Of a stretch of 64,000 nucleotides of DNA, positions 25,783-33,208 are shown in pieces. The stretch's first letter is position 1; each line of letters starts with the position of its first letter. A program made the translations under genes and the position numbers. The notes under the pieces are model-generated. The model worked only from the letters and a program-made list of their open reading frames with translations. It searched no databases and had not been told where the DNA came from. Origin of the DNA: Neopusillimonas maritima (GTDB lineage Bacteria; Pseudomonadota; Gammaproteobacteria; Burkholderiales; Burkholderiaceae_B); contig NZ_NQOU01000005.1 of the NCBI RefSeq assembly GCF_003576595.1, forward strand, positions 124,001 to 188,000, written 5' to 3'.

Positions 25783-26811
25783 TTCGCGCTGTTCTTCCTG
25801 AACCAACCGGTCGATCATACGCCGTGCTTGTACGCCGCCTGAATCAATATTGAGCATCAGCAAACGGCGCTCGGGATGACCGGCCAGATTTTTTTGCTGC
25901 GCTTCCAGCACCCCTAAATCCTGAGCAAAAATTTCGCCCTGGTTTTTGCGAATACGTTCGGTTAGCTCCGCGTCATCGGCCTTGAAATGACGCGCCATGC
26001 CCCAGAAATACCAATGTGAGTTTTCCGTTTCGGGGGTGATGAAATCAACCACAACGGCTGAAACCTTCACGGAAGGGTCGGCATCGAAGCCACCTTGGCC
26101 GGCATAAGCCACACCAACATTGATCAGGATATGGCTGGGGGGTGTAAAACGCGAAATTTGCCAACGGTCGACTGGTTTGTCCGGATTCAGCCCATTTGCG
26201 CGCATGGCGTTGGCTAGAAAGGGCGGTGCCTGAATGTTATGCATGAAACGGCTGGTAATGACCGTGTCTCCTTCGACCCGCGTATTAACCGGCGCTTCGT
26301 CGATCTCGTCTTGCCCAATACTTTCGGGATGCACGTAGGTTTCGTGCGTGAGATCCATTAAATTGTCGATCATTAAACGGTAATCGCAATTCAAGTGATA
26401 CATGCCGCCGCCGTAGGCCCATTCATTGCTAACCGCCCATTCGAGATGCGGGATAAGGGCGGGGTCGGCTAAGGAGGCGTCGCCTGGCCAAACCCAGATA
26501 AAGCCGTATCTTTCAATCACCGGGAAACTTTTGATGCACGGGAAACCACCCACGCGCTGCATCGGCATCGATACGGTTTTGCCATCGCAACCCATCGCAA
26601 GGCCGTGGTAGCCGCATACGAGATTGCCGTTCTCGACAAAACCCAGCGATAAAGCAGCACCACGGTGAGGGCAAAAGTCTTCCACGGCCGCCACCTGGTT
26701 GTTCTCACCGCGATAAAACGCAATACGTTCCCCGCATATTTGGCGGCCCAACGGCTTGTCGTTAATTTCGTCGGGTGTACAGGCAACGTACCAGGTGTTT
26801 TTTAAATACAT
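25774..26811 (-). CDS. Rieske non-heme iron oxygenase, VanA-like
   Basis: The start at 26811 gives 345 residues beginning MYLKNTWYVACTPDEIN, the normal VanA family N-terminus; an upstream in-frame ATG adds 15 unconserved residues. The Rieske cluster ligands are C47/H49 (FCPHRGAAL) and C66/H69 (VCGYHGL). The mononuclear iron site is in NLMDLTHETYVHP (D153, H156, H161). Relatives O-demethylate vanillate or oxidise other aromatic acids and need a VanB-type reductase. No reductase gene is adjacent, so electrons must come from elsewhere (for example Fpr plus a ferredoxin, speculative). It overlaps the GGDEF-EAL gene by 9 bases in convergent orientation. The substrate is unknown. Confidence 0.87.
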   Translation of the reverse strand: MYLKNTWYVACTPDEINDKPLGRQICGERIAFYRGENNQVAAVEDFCPHRGAALSLGFVENGNLVCGYHGLAMGCDGKTVSMPMQRVGGFPCIKSFPVIERYGFIWVWPGDASLADPALIPHLEWAVSNEWAYGGGMYHLNCDYRLMIDNLMDLTHETYVHPESIGQDEIDEAPVNTRVEGDTVITSRFMHNIQAPPFLANAMRANGLNPDKPVDRWQISRFTPPSHILINVGVAYAGQGGFDADPSVKVSAVVVDFITPETENSHWYFWGMARHFKADDAELTERIRKNQGEIFAQDLGVLEAQQKNLAGHPERRLLMLNIDSGGVQARRMIDRLVQEEQRELV

Positions 26812-26950
26812 GATGGGATTTGTCTCCGTATTGATTTCGATGGTGCTGATGCCCACGAGTTGTACTTATTTTGTGGAGGGTATTGTAGCGATGCAGGCTA
26901 AAGGGATAAAGCCGTTAATAACGGTATGGATTCATAAATACTCGAATTTA

Positions 26951-26966
26951 CATAATATACATTATG
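26951..26966 (-). promoter_or_regulatory. Inverted repeat between the Rieske oxygenase and arsR
   Basis: CATAATATACATTATG is a perfect 6-base inverted repeat with a 4-base centre. It overlaps the arsR stop codon (26962-26964) and lies about 140 bases upstream of the Rieske gene start on the same strand. It may be an operator for that gene or be fortuitous in A/T-rich DNA. Confidence 0.3.
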
Positions 26967-27303
26967 CGCATGAAGCCCTAACTAAACGTGAGCGATCTTT
27001 TTCAAGTTGAGGTTGATCCACAGCAAGGCCCTTTAGTAACTGAATAAGCCATTGCGGCGCACTTTGGGCAAGATCATAGAACACCCATTGACCTCGACGC
27101 CGATCAGACAGCAGCCCACAACGTCTTAGTTGTGCCAAATGCCTGGAAACCTTTGACTGGCCTTCGTTCAAAGCGCTGGTCAGTTCACAAACGCAAAGCT
27201 CTCCTTCTCGCGAAATGAGCAAAAGCATTCGCAGACGTGTTTCATCCGCCAGGCACTTCAGTATGGCTAATTCATTTATTGCGCTCATGGTTTCGTTCGC
27301 CAT
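26962..27303 (-). CDS. arsR: Arsenic-responsive repressor ArsR
   Basis: The 113-residue ArsR/SmtB family winged-helix repressor. Its metal site is visible as ELCVCEL in the recognition region (about residues 35-41), the CVC pair that binds arsenite in E. coli-type ArsR. HTH segments are LADETRLRMLLLI and GQSKVSRHLAQLRRCGLLSDRRRGQWVFYDL. An alternative start lies 5 codons in (27288). It is divergent from the arsenite exporter gene across a 188-base gap that holds a promoter, the normal layout for repression relieved by arsenite. Confidence 0.93.
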   Translation of the reverse strand: MANETMSAINELAILKCLADETRLRMLLLISREGELCVCELTSALNEGQSKVSRHLAQLRRCGLLSDRRRGQWVFYDLAQSAPQWLIQLLKGLAVDQPQLEKDRSRLVRASCA

Positions 27304-27397
27304 CCATTAAGGATCAATTTGGTTTCATTAAATTATGCCAGTTGCATGTAATCAGATCGCCCACCGATTTGATACTTAACAGCCATTATATTTGCTA

Positions 27398-27426
27398 TTC
27401 CATATATGTGGTAAAACAGATATAAT
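27398..27426 (+). promoter_or_regulatory. Probable ars promoter with dyad between the hexamers
   Basis: A consensus minus-10 TATAAT lies at 27421-27426 and a weak minus-35 TTCCAT at 27398-27403, with a 17-base spacer. The imperfect dyad CCATATATGTGG (27400-27411) overlaps the minus-35 end and spacer, where bound ArsR would block polymerase. The acr3 start codon is 66 bases after the minus-10. Confidence 0.45.
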
Positions 27427-27491
27427 ATTTCCACACGCGGGGAGTCACGACTCGCGCAATTCTATTCGTCATCCAAACTTGAAAAGTCTAT

Positions 27492-28574
27492 ATGTCAGAA
27501 ACCACTGCAACCTCGCACAAACATGTCGACACACCGCCCATCAGTTTTTTTGAACGTTATCTAACGGTTTGGGTTGCGTTATGTATTATTGCCGGAACGC
27601 TACTGGGTTTGTATTGGCCAGGCGCAGCCCAAACGCTGGGAGCCATGGAGATTGCCCATGTCAATATTCCGGTTGGCATTTTGATTTGGTGCATGATTAT
27701 TCCCATGCTCATGAAAATCGATTTTTCTGCGCTCAGCGAAGTGTACGAACAACGCGCAGGCATGGTCATCACCCTGGCAGTGAACTGGCTGATTAAACCG
27801 TTCAGCATGGCGCTATTTGGTTGGTTTTTCATTAAAGTGGTGTTTGCGCCCTGGTTACCGGCCGCATCACTCGACAGTTATATGGCTGGCCTCATTCTGT
27901 TGGGTGCCGCGCCCTGCACCGCCATGGTGTTTGTATGGAGCAATTTGTGTAAAGGTCACGCGAATTTCACGCTCACACAAGTCGCGCTGAATGATCTGAT
28001 TATGGTGTTTGCCTTTGCCCCGATTGTGGCGTTACTGCTTGGCGTTTCGTCTATTCCCGTGCCCTGGGATACGTTAATTCTATCGGTGATCATGTACATC
28101 GTAATTCCACTGAGTATTGCCCAAGCATTACGCTTTTGGTTAATCAAAAAAGGCGGGCTGCCATTTTTCGAGAAGGTTTTATCCCGTATTGGCCCTTGGT
28201 CAATCGTTGCCTTGCTGGCCACATTGGTCTTGCTGTTCTCATTTCAGGGTAAAGCCATTGTCGAACAGCCTGTCATTATCGCCATATTGGCCGTACCCAT
28301 TCTGGTTCAAACCCTGTTTATTGCTGCATTGGGTTATGTCTTGAACCGACAACTAAAAGTTCGACACGATGTTGCCGGGCCATCGACGATGATCGGCGCA
28401 TCGAACTTCTTCGAATTGGCTGTAGCCGTCGCCATCGTGCTCTACGGATTTGATTCGGGCGCCGCGCTGGCCACCGTTGTAGGCGTGCTGATTGAAGTGC
28501 CTGTGATGTTGTGGCTGGTGCGAACCGTAAACCGCACGCGTCATTGGTATGAACAAGCATTGCAGGCGGGATAA
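27492..28574 (+). CDS. acr3: ACR3-type arsenite efflux transporter
   Basis: The 360-residue inner-membrane carrier has about ten membrane segments and belongs to the BART/ACR3 family, which expels arsenite. The signature GAAPCTAMVFVWSNL holds the essential cysteine (residue 142). Other family segments are VGILIWCMIIPMLMKIDF near the N-terminus and AGPSTMIGASNFFELAVAVAI near the C-terminus. It is divergent from arsR and is followed by a convergent arsenate reductase gene. Many annotations call such proteins ArsB, but it is not of the ArsB/antiporter fold. Confidence 0.93.
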   Translation: MSETTATSHKHVDTPPISFFERYLTVWVALCIIAGTLLGLYWPGAAQTLGAMEIAHVNIPVGILIWCMIIPMLMKIDFSALSEVYEQRAGMVITLAVNWLIKPFSMALFGWFFIKVVFAPWLPAASLDSYMAGLILLGAAPCTAMVFVWSNLCKGHANFTLTQVALNDLIMVFAFAPIVALLLGVSSIPVPWDTLILSVIMYIVIPLSIAQALRFWLIKKGGLPFFEKVLSRIGPWSIVALLATLVLLFSFQGKAIVEQPVIIAILAVPILVQTLFIAALGYVLNRQLKVRHDVAGPSTMIGASNFFELAVAVAIVLYGFDSGAALATVVGVLIEVPVMLWLVRTVNRTRHWYEQALQAG

Positions 28575-28582
28575 GCCCCGCC
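28565..28582 (+). terminator. Possible terminator hairpin at the end of acr3
   Basis: GGCGGG (28565-28570), a 6-base loop and CCCGCC (28577-28582) form a stem that spans the acr3 stop codon. A TTTTC run follows only about 12 bases later, so it is a weak or rho-assisted terminator at best. Confidence 0.35.
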
Positions 28583-28606
28583 TGTCCGCCTGCTTTTCAT
28601 GACTGG

Positions 28607-29032
28607 TTAAATGACTCGCCTGCCTTGTTCATCCAAAACCGGTGTGCCGTCTTCCTTGGCGAAAGCTTTAGGCGGCATAGGCGGTAAAAGATCCAAAACC
28701 TTTTCACAAGGTCGGCATAAGTTCGCGCCTTTTTCAGTAATCACGAACGGGCGATTCAACAAAATGGGATGTGCCTCGAGCGCGTCGAGAATCTGCGTAT
28801 CGGTAACGTTGGGTTGGTCGAGCCCCAGTTCCAGAAAAGGCGTGCCTTTTTCACGCAGCGCTTCGCGCAGGGAAAGGCCGGCCTGTTTAACCATATTGAT
28901 GATGGTTTCGCGTTTGGGCGGTGTTTTCAGGTACTCAATAATTTCCGGTTCAATGCCGGCATGGCGAATAAGCGCCAGCGTGTTGCGAGAAGTCCCGCAC
29001 TTGGGGTTGTGATAAATCGTGACGTTATGCAT
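28607..29032 (-). CDS. arsC: Arsenate reductase, glutaredoxin-coupled ArsC type
   Basis: The 141-residue enzyme reduces arsenate to arsenite using glutathione/glutaredoxin. It has the E. coli R773-type N-terminus VTIYHNPKCGTSRNTL with catalytic cysteine 12, and the arginine-rich oxyanion segments, including LLNRPFVIT and NLCRPCEKVLDLLP. It is convergent with acr3 and divergent from a second arsenate reductase of a different fold, with only 47 bases between the two start codons. It belongs to the same arsenic locus but sits on the opposite strand from its partners. Confidence 0.92.
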   Translation of the reverse strand: MHNVTIYHNPKCGTSRNTLALIRHAGIEPEIIEYLKTPPKRETIINMVKQAGLSLREALREKGTPFLELGLDQPNVTDTQILDALEAHPILLNRPFVITEKGANLCRPCEKVLDLLPPMPPKAFAKEDGTPVLDEQGRRVI

Positions 29033-29079
29033 GACGACATTCCTTGTTTTTCAACGATATTCTGCTAAAAGGTCAGTAT

Positions 29080-29589
29080 ATGAGTGATAAAGTCTACAAC
29101 GTGCTGTTTTTATGCACCCACAACTCTGCCAGGAGCATTATGGCAGAAGCGTTGTTGAACACGATTGGGCGTGGTCGTTTCCGCGCCTACAGTGCAGGTA
29201 GCCAGCCCGGCGGCAAAGTGAATCCATTTGCCATTGAAAAAGCATCGGCCATCGGTTACCCAATTGGGAATTTGCGCAGTAAAAGCTGGGACGAGTTCGC
29301 GCTGCCGAATGCCCCGCAAATGGATTTTATTATTACCGTCTGCGATAACGCCGCCGGCGAGGTTTGTCCTATTTGGCCGGGCCAACCTATTTCCGCGCAC
29401 TGGGGGTTTGCAGACCCCGCGTCTGTTGTTGGTAGTGATGACGTTAAACGTGCTGCTTTTGACAAAATATTTCGACAGATTTCCACGCGTATCTCGATTT
29501 TTGCTAACATGCCTCTCGAAAAGCTTGAAAAAGCAGCAATCCATCGCGAGCTGAAAATTATTGGTGAAAACCCCGTTTCTCCGGCGTAA
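29080..29589 (+). CDS. arsC: Arsenate reductase, low-molecular-weight phosphatase type
   Basis: The start at 29080 gives 169 residues and follows AAAAGG; an earlier in-frame ATG at 29044 adds 12 unconserved residues. The N-terminal P-loop is CTHNSARS (C12, R18), as in LMW protein tyrosine phosphatases. The relay cysteines C88 and C96 in ITVCDNAAGEVCP correspond to the C82/C89 pair of thioredoxin-linked S. aureus ArsC. It therefore reduces arsenate through an intramolecular disulfide cascade, independently of the glutathione-type ArsC next to it. The C-terminal 35 residues extend beyond the S. aureus enzyme. Confidence 0.9.
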   Translation: MSDKVYNVLFLCTHNSARSIMAEALLNTIGRGRFRAYSAGSQPGGKVNPFAIEKASAIGYPIGNLRSKSWDEFALPNAPQMDFIITVCDNAAGEVCPIWPGQPISAHWGFADPASVVGSDDVKRAAFDKIFRQISTRISIFANMPLEKLEKAAIHRELKIIGENPVSPA

Positions 29590-29601
29590 AACGTCGTGGC
29601 C

Positions 29602-29630
29602 GGAGGGGTGAAATGGCGCAGCATACTTAA
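29602..29630 (+). other. Five-codon mini-ORF with strong ribosome site before the mlaE start
   Basis: GGAGGGG (29602-29608) precedes an ATG at 29613 that reads only Met-Ala-Gln-His-Thr before a TAA at 29628-29630. The TTG used to open the downstream permease frame lies 2 bases after that stop. This is either a leader whose termination couples to re-initiation, or the trace of a one-base deletion that removed the permease's original ATG. Confidence 0.4.
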
Positions 29631-29632
29631 CC

Positions 29633-30796
29633 TTGACGGCCTTTAACGAATTTCTGCATTGGCGTTCCGATGGGCAAACACTGTTTGTGCAGGTTGCCGG
29701 TTCCTGGACGCTTGAGCATTACGGAACGCTAGCCAAAATACGTAATTTGCAGCAGGAAGATACGGGCGGCTCGCTGGTGCCGGTATTTGCCGGGCCGATA
29801 GAAATTGATCTAAGCGACCTCAAGGCTTTGGATACGGCAGGCGCGCAACGTTTATACGAATTGTTGGGCCCGGCGCTGGAAACATCGTTAGAGTCACACA
29901 CTACCCTTCCTTCGGAACGTATTGCGCTGATCCGCACAGTTATTAACGCAATAAAACAAGCGCCCGCGTCAGAGCGCGCAATGAAGCCGCCATCCCCCTT
30001 ACTGGAAATCCTTGGACGGATGGGCCAGGCTGTTGCCGAAGCGGGTAAACAAGCATGGTTGCTTCTGGGGTTTATCGGTCTGACATTGCAGGCGCTGTCT
30101 TACAACGCATTCCGTCCACGGCGCTGGCGTCTTACCTCCGTGATTTGGCACATCGAACATACGGGTTTTAACGCCGTTCCAATTATTGCGTTACTGACAT
30201 TCATGGTGGGCGCGGTAGTGGCGTTTTTGGGCGCGACCATTTTGAAAGGGTTCGGTGCGTCGATTTACACCATTAATCTGGTGGCTTTTTCTTTTCTGCG
30301 AGAGTTTGCCGTCCTTCTTACGGCCATCCTCATGGCCGGTCGAACCGCCAGCGCCTTTACCGCGCAAATCGGCTCGATGAAGTCCAACGAAGAACTGGAT
30401 GCCCTTCGCATGACTGGGCTGAACCCAATTGAATTACTGGTATTGCCCCGCATCCTGGCTTTGTTGGTCGCCCTGCCCTTGCTGACCTTTGTCGGCATGG
30501 TGTCGGGTATTGCCGGCGGAATGATGGTGTGCGCTTTATCGATGGATATTTCGCCGTCGATGTTTCTAACCATCATGAGCCGGGATATTGATTTGCGCCA
30601 TTTTCTGTTGGGTATGGCGAAAGCGCCTTTTTTCGCCTACCTGATTGCCATTATCGGCTGTCTGGAAGGCTTAAAGGTGAAAGGCAGCGCTCAATCCATC
30701 GGGCAACACACCACCTCCGCCGTGGTGCAGTCTATTTTTGTGGTGATTCTGGTTGATGCGTTGGCGGCAATTTTCTTTATGGAAATGGGATGGTAG
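29633..30796 (+). CDS. mlaE: MlaE-type lipid ABC transporter permease with N-terminal STAS domain
   Basis: A 387-residue permease. Residues 1-105 form a STAS-like domain (IEIDLSDLKALDTAGAQRLYELLG), fused to an MlaE permease domain (about 140-387; FSFLREFAVLLTAILMAGR, GSMKSNEELDALRMTGLNPI). In other bacteria the STAS partner is the separate MlaB. The complex moves phospholipids between the membranes. The first in-frame start is the TTG at 29633, which has no close ribosome site; a stop lies just upstream in the frame. It overlaps the ATPase gene by 7 bases in a four-gene operon. Confidence 0.88.
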   Translation: MTAFNEFLHWRSDGQTLFVQVAGSWTLEHYGTLAKIRNLQQEDTGGSLVPVFAGPIEIDLSDLKALDTAGAQRLYELLGPALETSLESHTTLPSERIALIRTVINAIKQAPASERAMKPPSPLLEILGRMGQAVAEAGKQAWLLLGFIGLTLQALSYNAFRPRRWRLTSVIWHIEHTGFNAVPIIALLTFMVGAVVAFLGATILKGFGASIYTINLVAFSFLREFAVLLTAILMAGRTASAFTAQIGSMKSNEELDALRMTGLNPIELLVLPRILALLVALPLLTFVGMVSGIAGGMMVCALSMDISPSMFLTIMSRDIDLRHFLLGMAKAPFFAYLIAIIGCLEGLKVKGSAQSIGQHTTSAVVQSIFVVILVDALAAIFFMEMGW

Positions 30797-31623
30797 ACGC
30801 CCGGTTTTCAAACGCTGACACCGTTGTACAAGTGCGTGATGTTCGCAACCAATTTGGGTCGCACATTGTGCACGACCATTTGAGTCTGGATGTGTATCAA
30901 GGGGAAATTCTGGGCGTTGTTGGAGGCTCAGGCTCGGGCAAATCGGTTTTACTAAGAACCATTGTCGGCCTGCAAAAACCCAGGGCCGGGCAAGTGTTGT
31001 TGCGTGGTAATGACGTATACAACCACTCCAACTTGAAAGCTCAAACGCAGAATAACTCCGCAATGGATATAGAAACGCGCCGTCGTTTTGGCGTGTTATT
31101 TCAGCGGGGTGCTTTGTTTTCTTCGCTTACGGTGCTTGAAAATATTGCCTTGCCATTAATTGAGCACGCAAAGCTTAGCCGGGACCTCGCCGAGCATATT
31201 GCCCAAATGAAGCTGGGGCTGGTGGGCTTACCTGGGCATGCGGGTCAGTTATATCCCGCGTCGTTGTCGGGTGGGATGATCAAGCGGGCCGCTTTGGCGC
31301 GTGCTCTGGCGCTTGATCCAGACATTCTGTTTCTTGATGAGCCCACAGCAGGCCTGGACCCCATCGGCGCGGGTGCGTTTGACCAACTTATTCGCACCCT
31401 GCGCGATGCGCTGGGTTTAACGGTTTTTCTAGTCACGCATGATCTTGATACGCTTTACACCCTATGTGATCGAGTGGCGGTTATTTCACAAAAAAAAGTG
31501 CTGGTAGCTGATACATTGGGCGTTGTCGCCGAGGTCGATGACGCCTGGATTCAGGAGTATTTTCACGGCCCACGTGGCCGTGCGGCCCTCGCTGCCACAG
31601 AGCAAACAAAAGGACACGCATAA
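30790..31623 (+). CDS. mlaF: MlaF-type lipid ABC transporter ATP-binding protein
   Basis: The 277-residue ATPase has Walker A GGSGSGKSVLLRTI (about residue 48), the variant signature LSGGMIKRAALARAL, which is typical of MlaF/Mkl ATPases, Walker [14 protein letters not shown] and switch histidine VTHDLDTL. It is longer than many MlaF proteins by a small insertion near residues 85-95 (rich in asparagine and glutamine) and a short C-terminal tail. It overlaps the permease gene by 7 bases and is followed after 2 bases by the MCE protein gene. Confidence 0.9.
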   Translation: MVDARFSNADTVVQVRDVRNQFGSHIVHDHLSLDVYQGEILGVVGGSGSGKSVLLRTIVGLQKPRAGQVLLRGNDVYNHSNLKAQTQNNSAMDIETRRRFGVLFQRGALFSSLTVLENIALPLIEHAKLSRDLAEHIAQMKLGLVGLPGHAGQLYPASLSGGMIKRAALARALALDPDILFLDEPTAGLDPIGAGAFDQLIRTLRDALGLTVFLVTHDLDTLYTLCDRVAVISQKKVLVADTLGVVAEVDDAWIQEYFHGPRGRAALAATEQTKGHA

Positions 31624-31625
31624 AC

Positions 31626-32540
31626 ATGGAACCCCGCGCACACCACGTGCTGATTGGTATTTTTACGGTTGTTGTGATTGCGCTGGGATTACTGACCGCG
31701 CTTTGGTTCGGGAAATATGACCGCCGCTCTGACGCGGCACTTTACACCGTTGTTTTCAAGGATCCGGTTCGAGGCTTGTCGACAGGCAGCTCGGTTCAGT
31801 TCAACGGAATTCGAGTAGGCGAAATCACCGATTTGTATTTGGACCCCAGCGACGTCGCAAACGTCAAAGCCACGATTTCGATTCGCTCAGATATACCCGT
31901 GCGCGAAAACACGCAGGCGCAATTATCCATTGTGGGTATTACGGGCATGGCCGTGATTGCTTTGACATCGGGTTCGGGCGACGCGCCGCTACTGACTGCG
32001 CCACAGGGCGAACCCTATCCGGTTATTGTGGCCCGCCCCTCCCCCATTGCTCAAATATTTCGTAACGGTGATGCCGCACTCAGCGGCCTCACCGAGCTCA
32101 TTCAGAACGCCAACACTTTATTGTCGGCGCAGAATGTGCAAGCATTTTCAAATACGTTGACACACCTCGAGGCTGCGTCCGCCCGCCTGGCTGAGCAAGA
32201 CATCGGTGTGCTGATTGGTCAATTAACCAACGCCGCCCAATCGGCAGCAACAACGCTTGAAAATATCGATACGCTGGTTTCAAAAGAAGGTCGGCAAATG
32301 ATGCAGAATGCTTCGCAAGTTATGTCGACTCTTGAACGCACGGTTGTCCGGCTGGACACTCTGATTAAAACCAACCAGCAGCCGCTAAGTGACGGTATGG
32401 AGGGATTTGCCCAACTGGGCCCCGCGTTGCAGGAGTTGCAAAGTACGCTGGCCACGTTGCGTTTAACGTTACGGCGTCTGGATGACAACCCAGCGGCTTA
32501 TTTATTTGGGCGTGAACCTTTACAAGAGATTAACCCATGA
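31626..32540 (+). CDS. mlaD: MlaD-like MCE domain protein
   Basis: The 304-residue protein has one N-terminal membrane segment (VLIGIFTVVVIALGLLTALW) and an MCE domain (about residues 38-118; VVFKDPVRGLSTGSSVQFNGI, GITGMAVIALTSG). A long helical C-terminal region (about 140-290) probably forms a barrel or needle in the periplasm. MCE hexamers bind and guide lipids for the MlaE/F complex. It is longer than E. coli MlaD (183 residues), more like PqiB-linked or generic MCE proteins. The next gene, a lipoprotein, overlaps its stop by 4 bases. Confidence 0.9.
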   Translation: MEPRAHHVLIGIFTVVVIALGLLTALWFGKYDRRSDAALYTVVFKDPVRGLSTGSSVQFNGIRVGEITDLYLDPSDVANVKATISIRSDIPVRENTQAQLSIVGITGMAVIALTSGSGDAPLLTAPQGEPYPVIVARPSPIAQIFRNGDAALSGLTELIQNANTLLSAQNVQAFSNTLTHLEAASARLAEQDIGVLIGQLTNAAQSAATTLENIDTLVSKEGRQMMQNASQVMSTLERTVVRLDTLIKTNQQPLSDGMEGFAQLGPALQELQSTLATLRLTLRRLDDNPAAYLFGREPLQEINP

Positions 32541-33208
32541 ACCTTGTTTATTGTTTTAAACGTTCGTTCACTTTTTTTTGCGTTGCCGCAAATGGGTTTG
32601 CCCGATGGGTGGCGGCGGGGGTATTTGCCGTCGTATCGCTGGCCGGCTGCTCAATTTTGCCGGAATCCACTCCACAACGCGTGTATCAATTACCAGGTGC
32701 ACTTGTGCCTTCGGCACAAGCAGATATGCCCGCTATCACCGCGCCCTCACTGCGGGTCTTAACGCCCTCAAGTCCGTTGATCTTGGCTTCCAATCGCATT
32801 TTGGTCATGAGCAACCCTAATGAATTGGCCGCTTTCAAAGGCGTAAGATGGTCTGATCCCATGCCTCAGCTTTTTCAACGCAGGCTGGTGAGCTACTTAC
32901 GTGAATCAAATAATTGGCGCGTTGTGACAACGGACGGCACACCGCTGACGGGTGATTACCAGCTCATTTTAAGCCTGGCCCAATTTCACGCCGTTAGAAT
33001 GCCTGGGCAAAAGCCCAGGGTCGAAATTCGTGTTGATGCAATACTCAGTGATCGTGAAAAAAATAAAGCGGTTGCCAGCCACACGTTCATGGAAACGGCT
33101 TTCGCCGAAAGCGAGGCTTTCGACGCGTTATTAAACGCTTATGGTGAAGCGGGGAATGCTTTAGCCGGAAATATCAGTGCATGGGCCTACCAACAAACTC
33201 AGTTTTAA
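32537..33208 (+). CDS. PqiC-like ABC-type transport auxiliary lipoprotein
   Basis: A 223-residue lipoprotein with a long N-terminal region and lipobox VSLAGC (cysteine at about residue 38). The mature part matches the ABC_trans_aux/PqiC family: VYQLPGA after the lipobox, VMSNPNELAAFKGVRWSDP, and LPQLFQRRLVSYL-like text. Such lipoproteins sit in the outer membrane and pair with MCE proteins in Pqi-type systems. Here it closes an mlaE-mlaF-mlaD operon in place of mlaC and mlaB. It converges on the LuxR-type gene with a 4-base overlap of stop codons. Confidence 0.83.
   Translation: MNLVYCFKRSFTFFCVAANGFARWVAAGVFAVVSLAGCSILPESTPQRVYQLPGALVPSAQADMPAITAPSLRVLTPSSPLILASNRILVMSNPNELAAFKGVRWSDPMPQLFQRRLVSYLRESNNWRVVTTDGTPLTGDYQLILSLAQFHAVRMPGQKPRVEIRVDAILSDREKNKAVASHTFMETAFAESEAFDALLNAYGEAGNALAGNISAWAYQQTQF

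Noticed and set aside
27400-27411. CCATATATGTGG as a proven ArsR operator
   Set aside because: It is an imperfect dyad in A/T-rich DNA. I report it only as part of the probable promoter.
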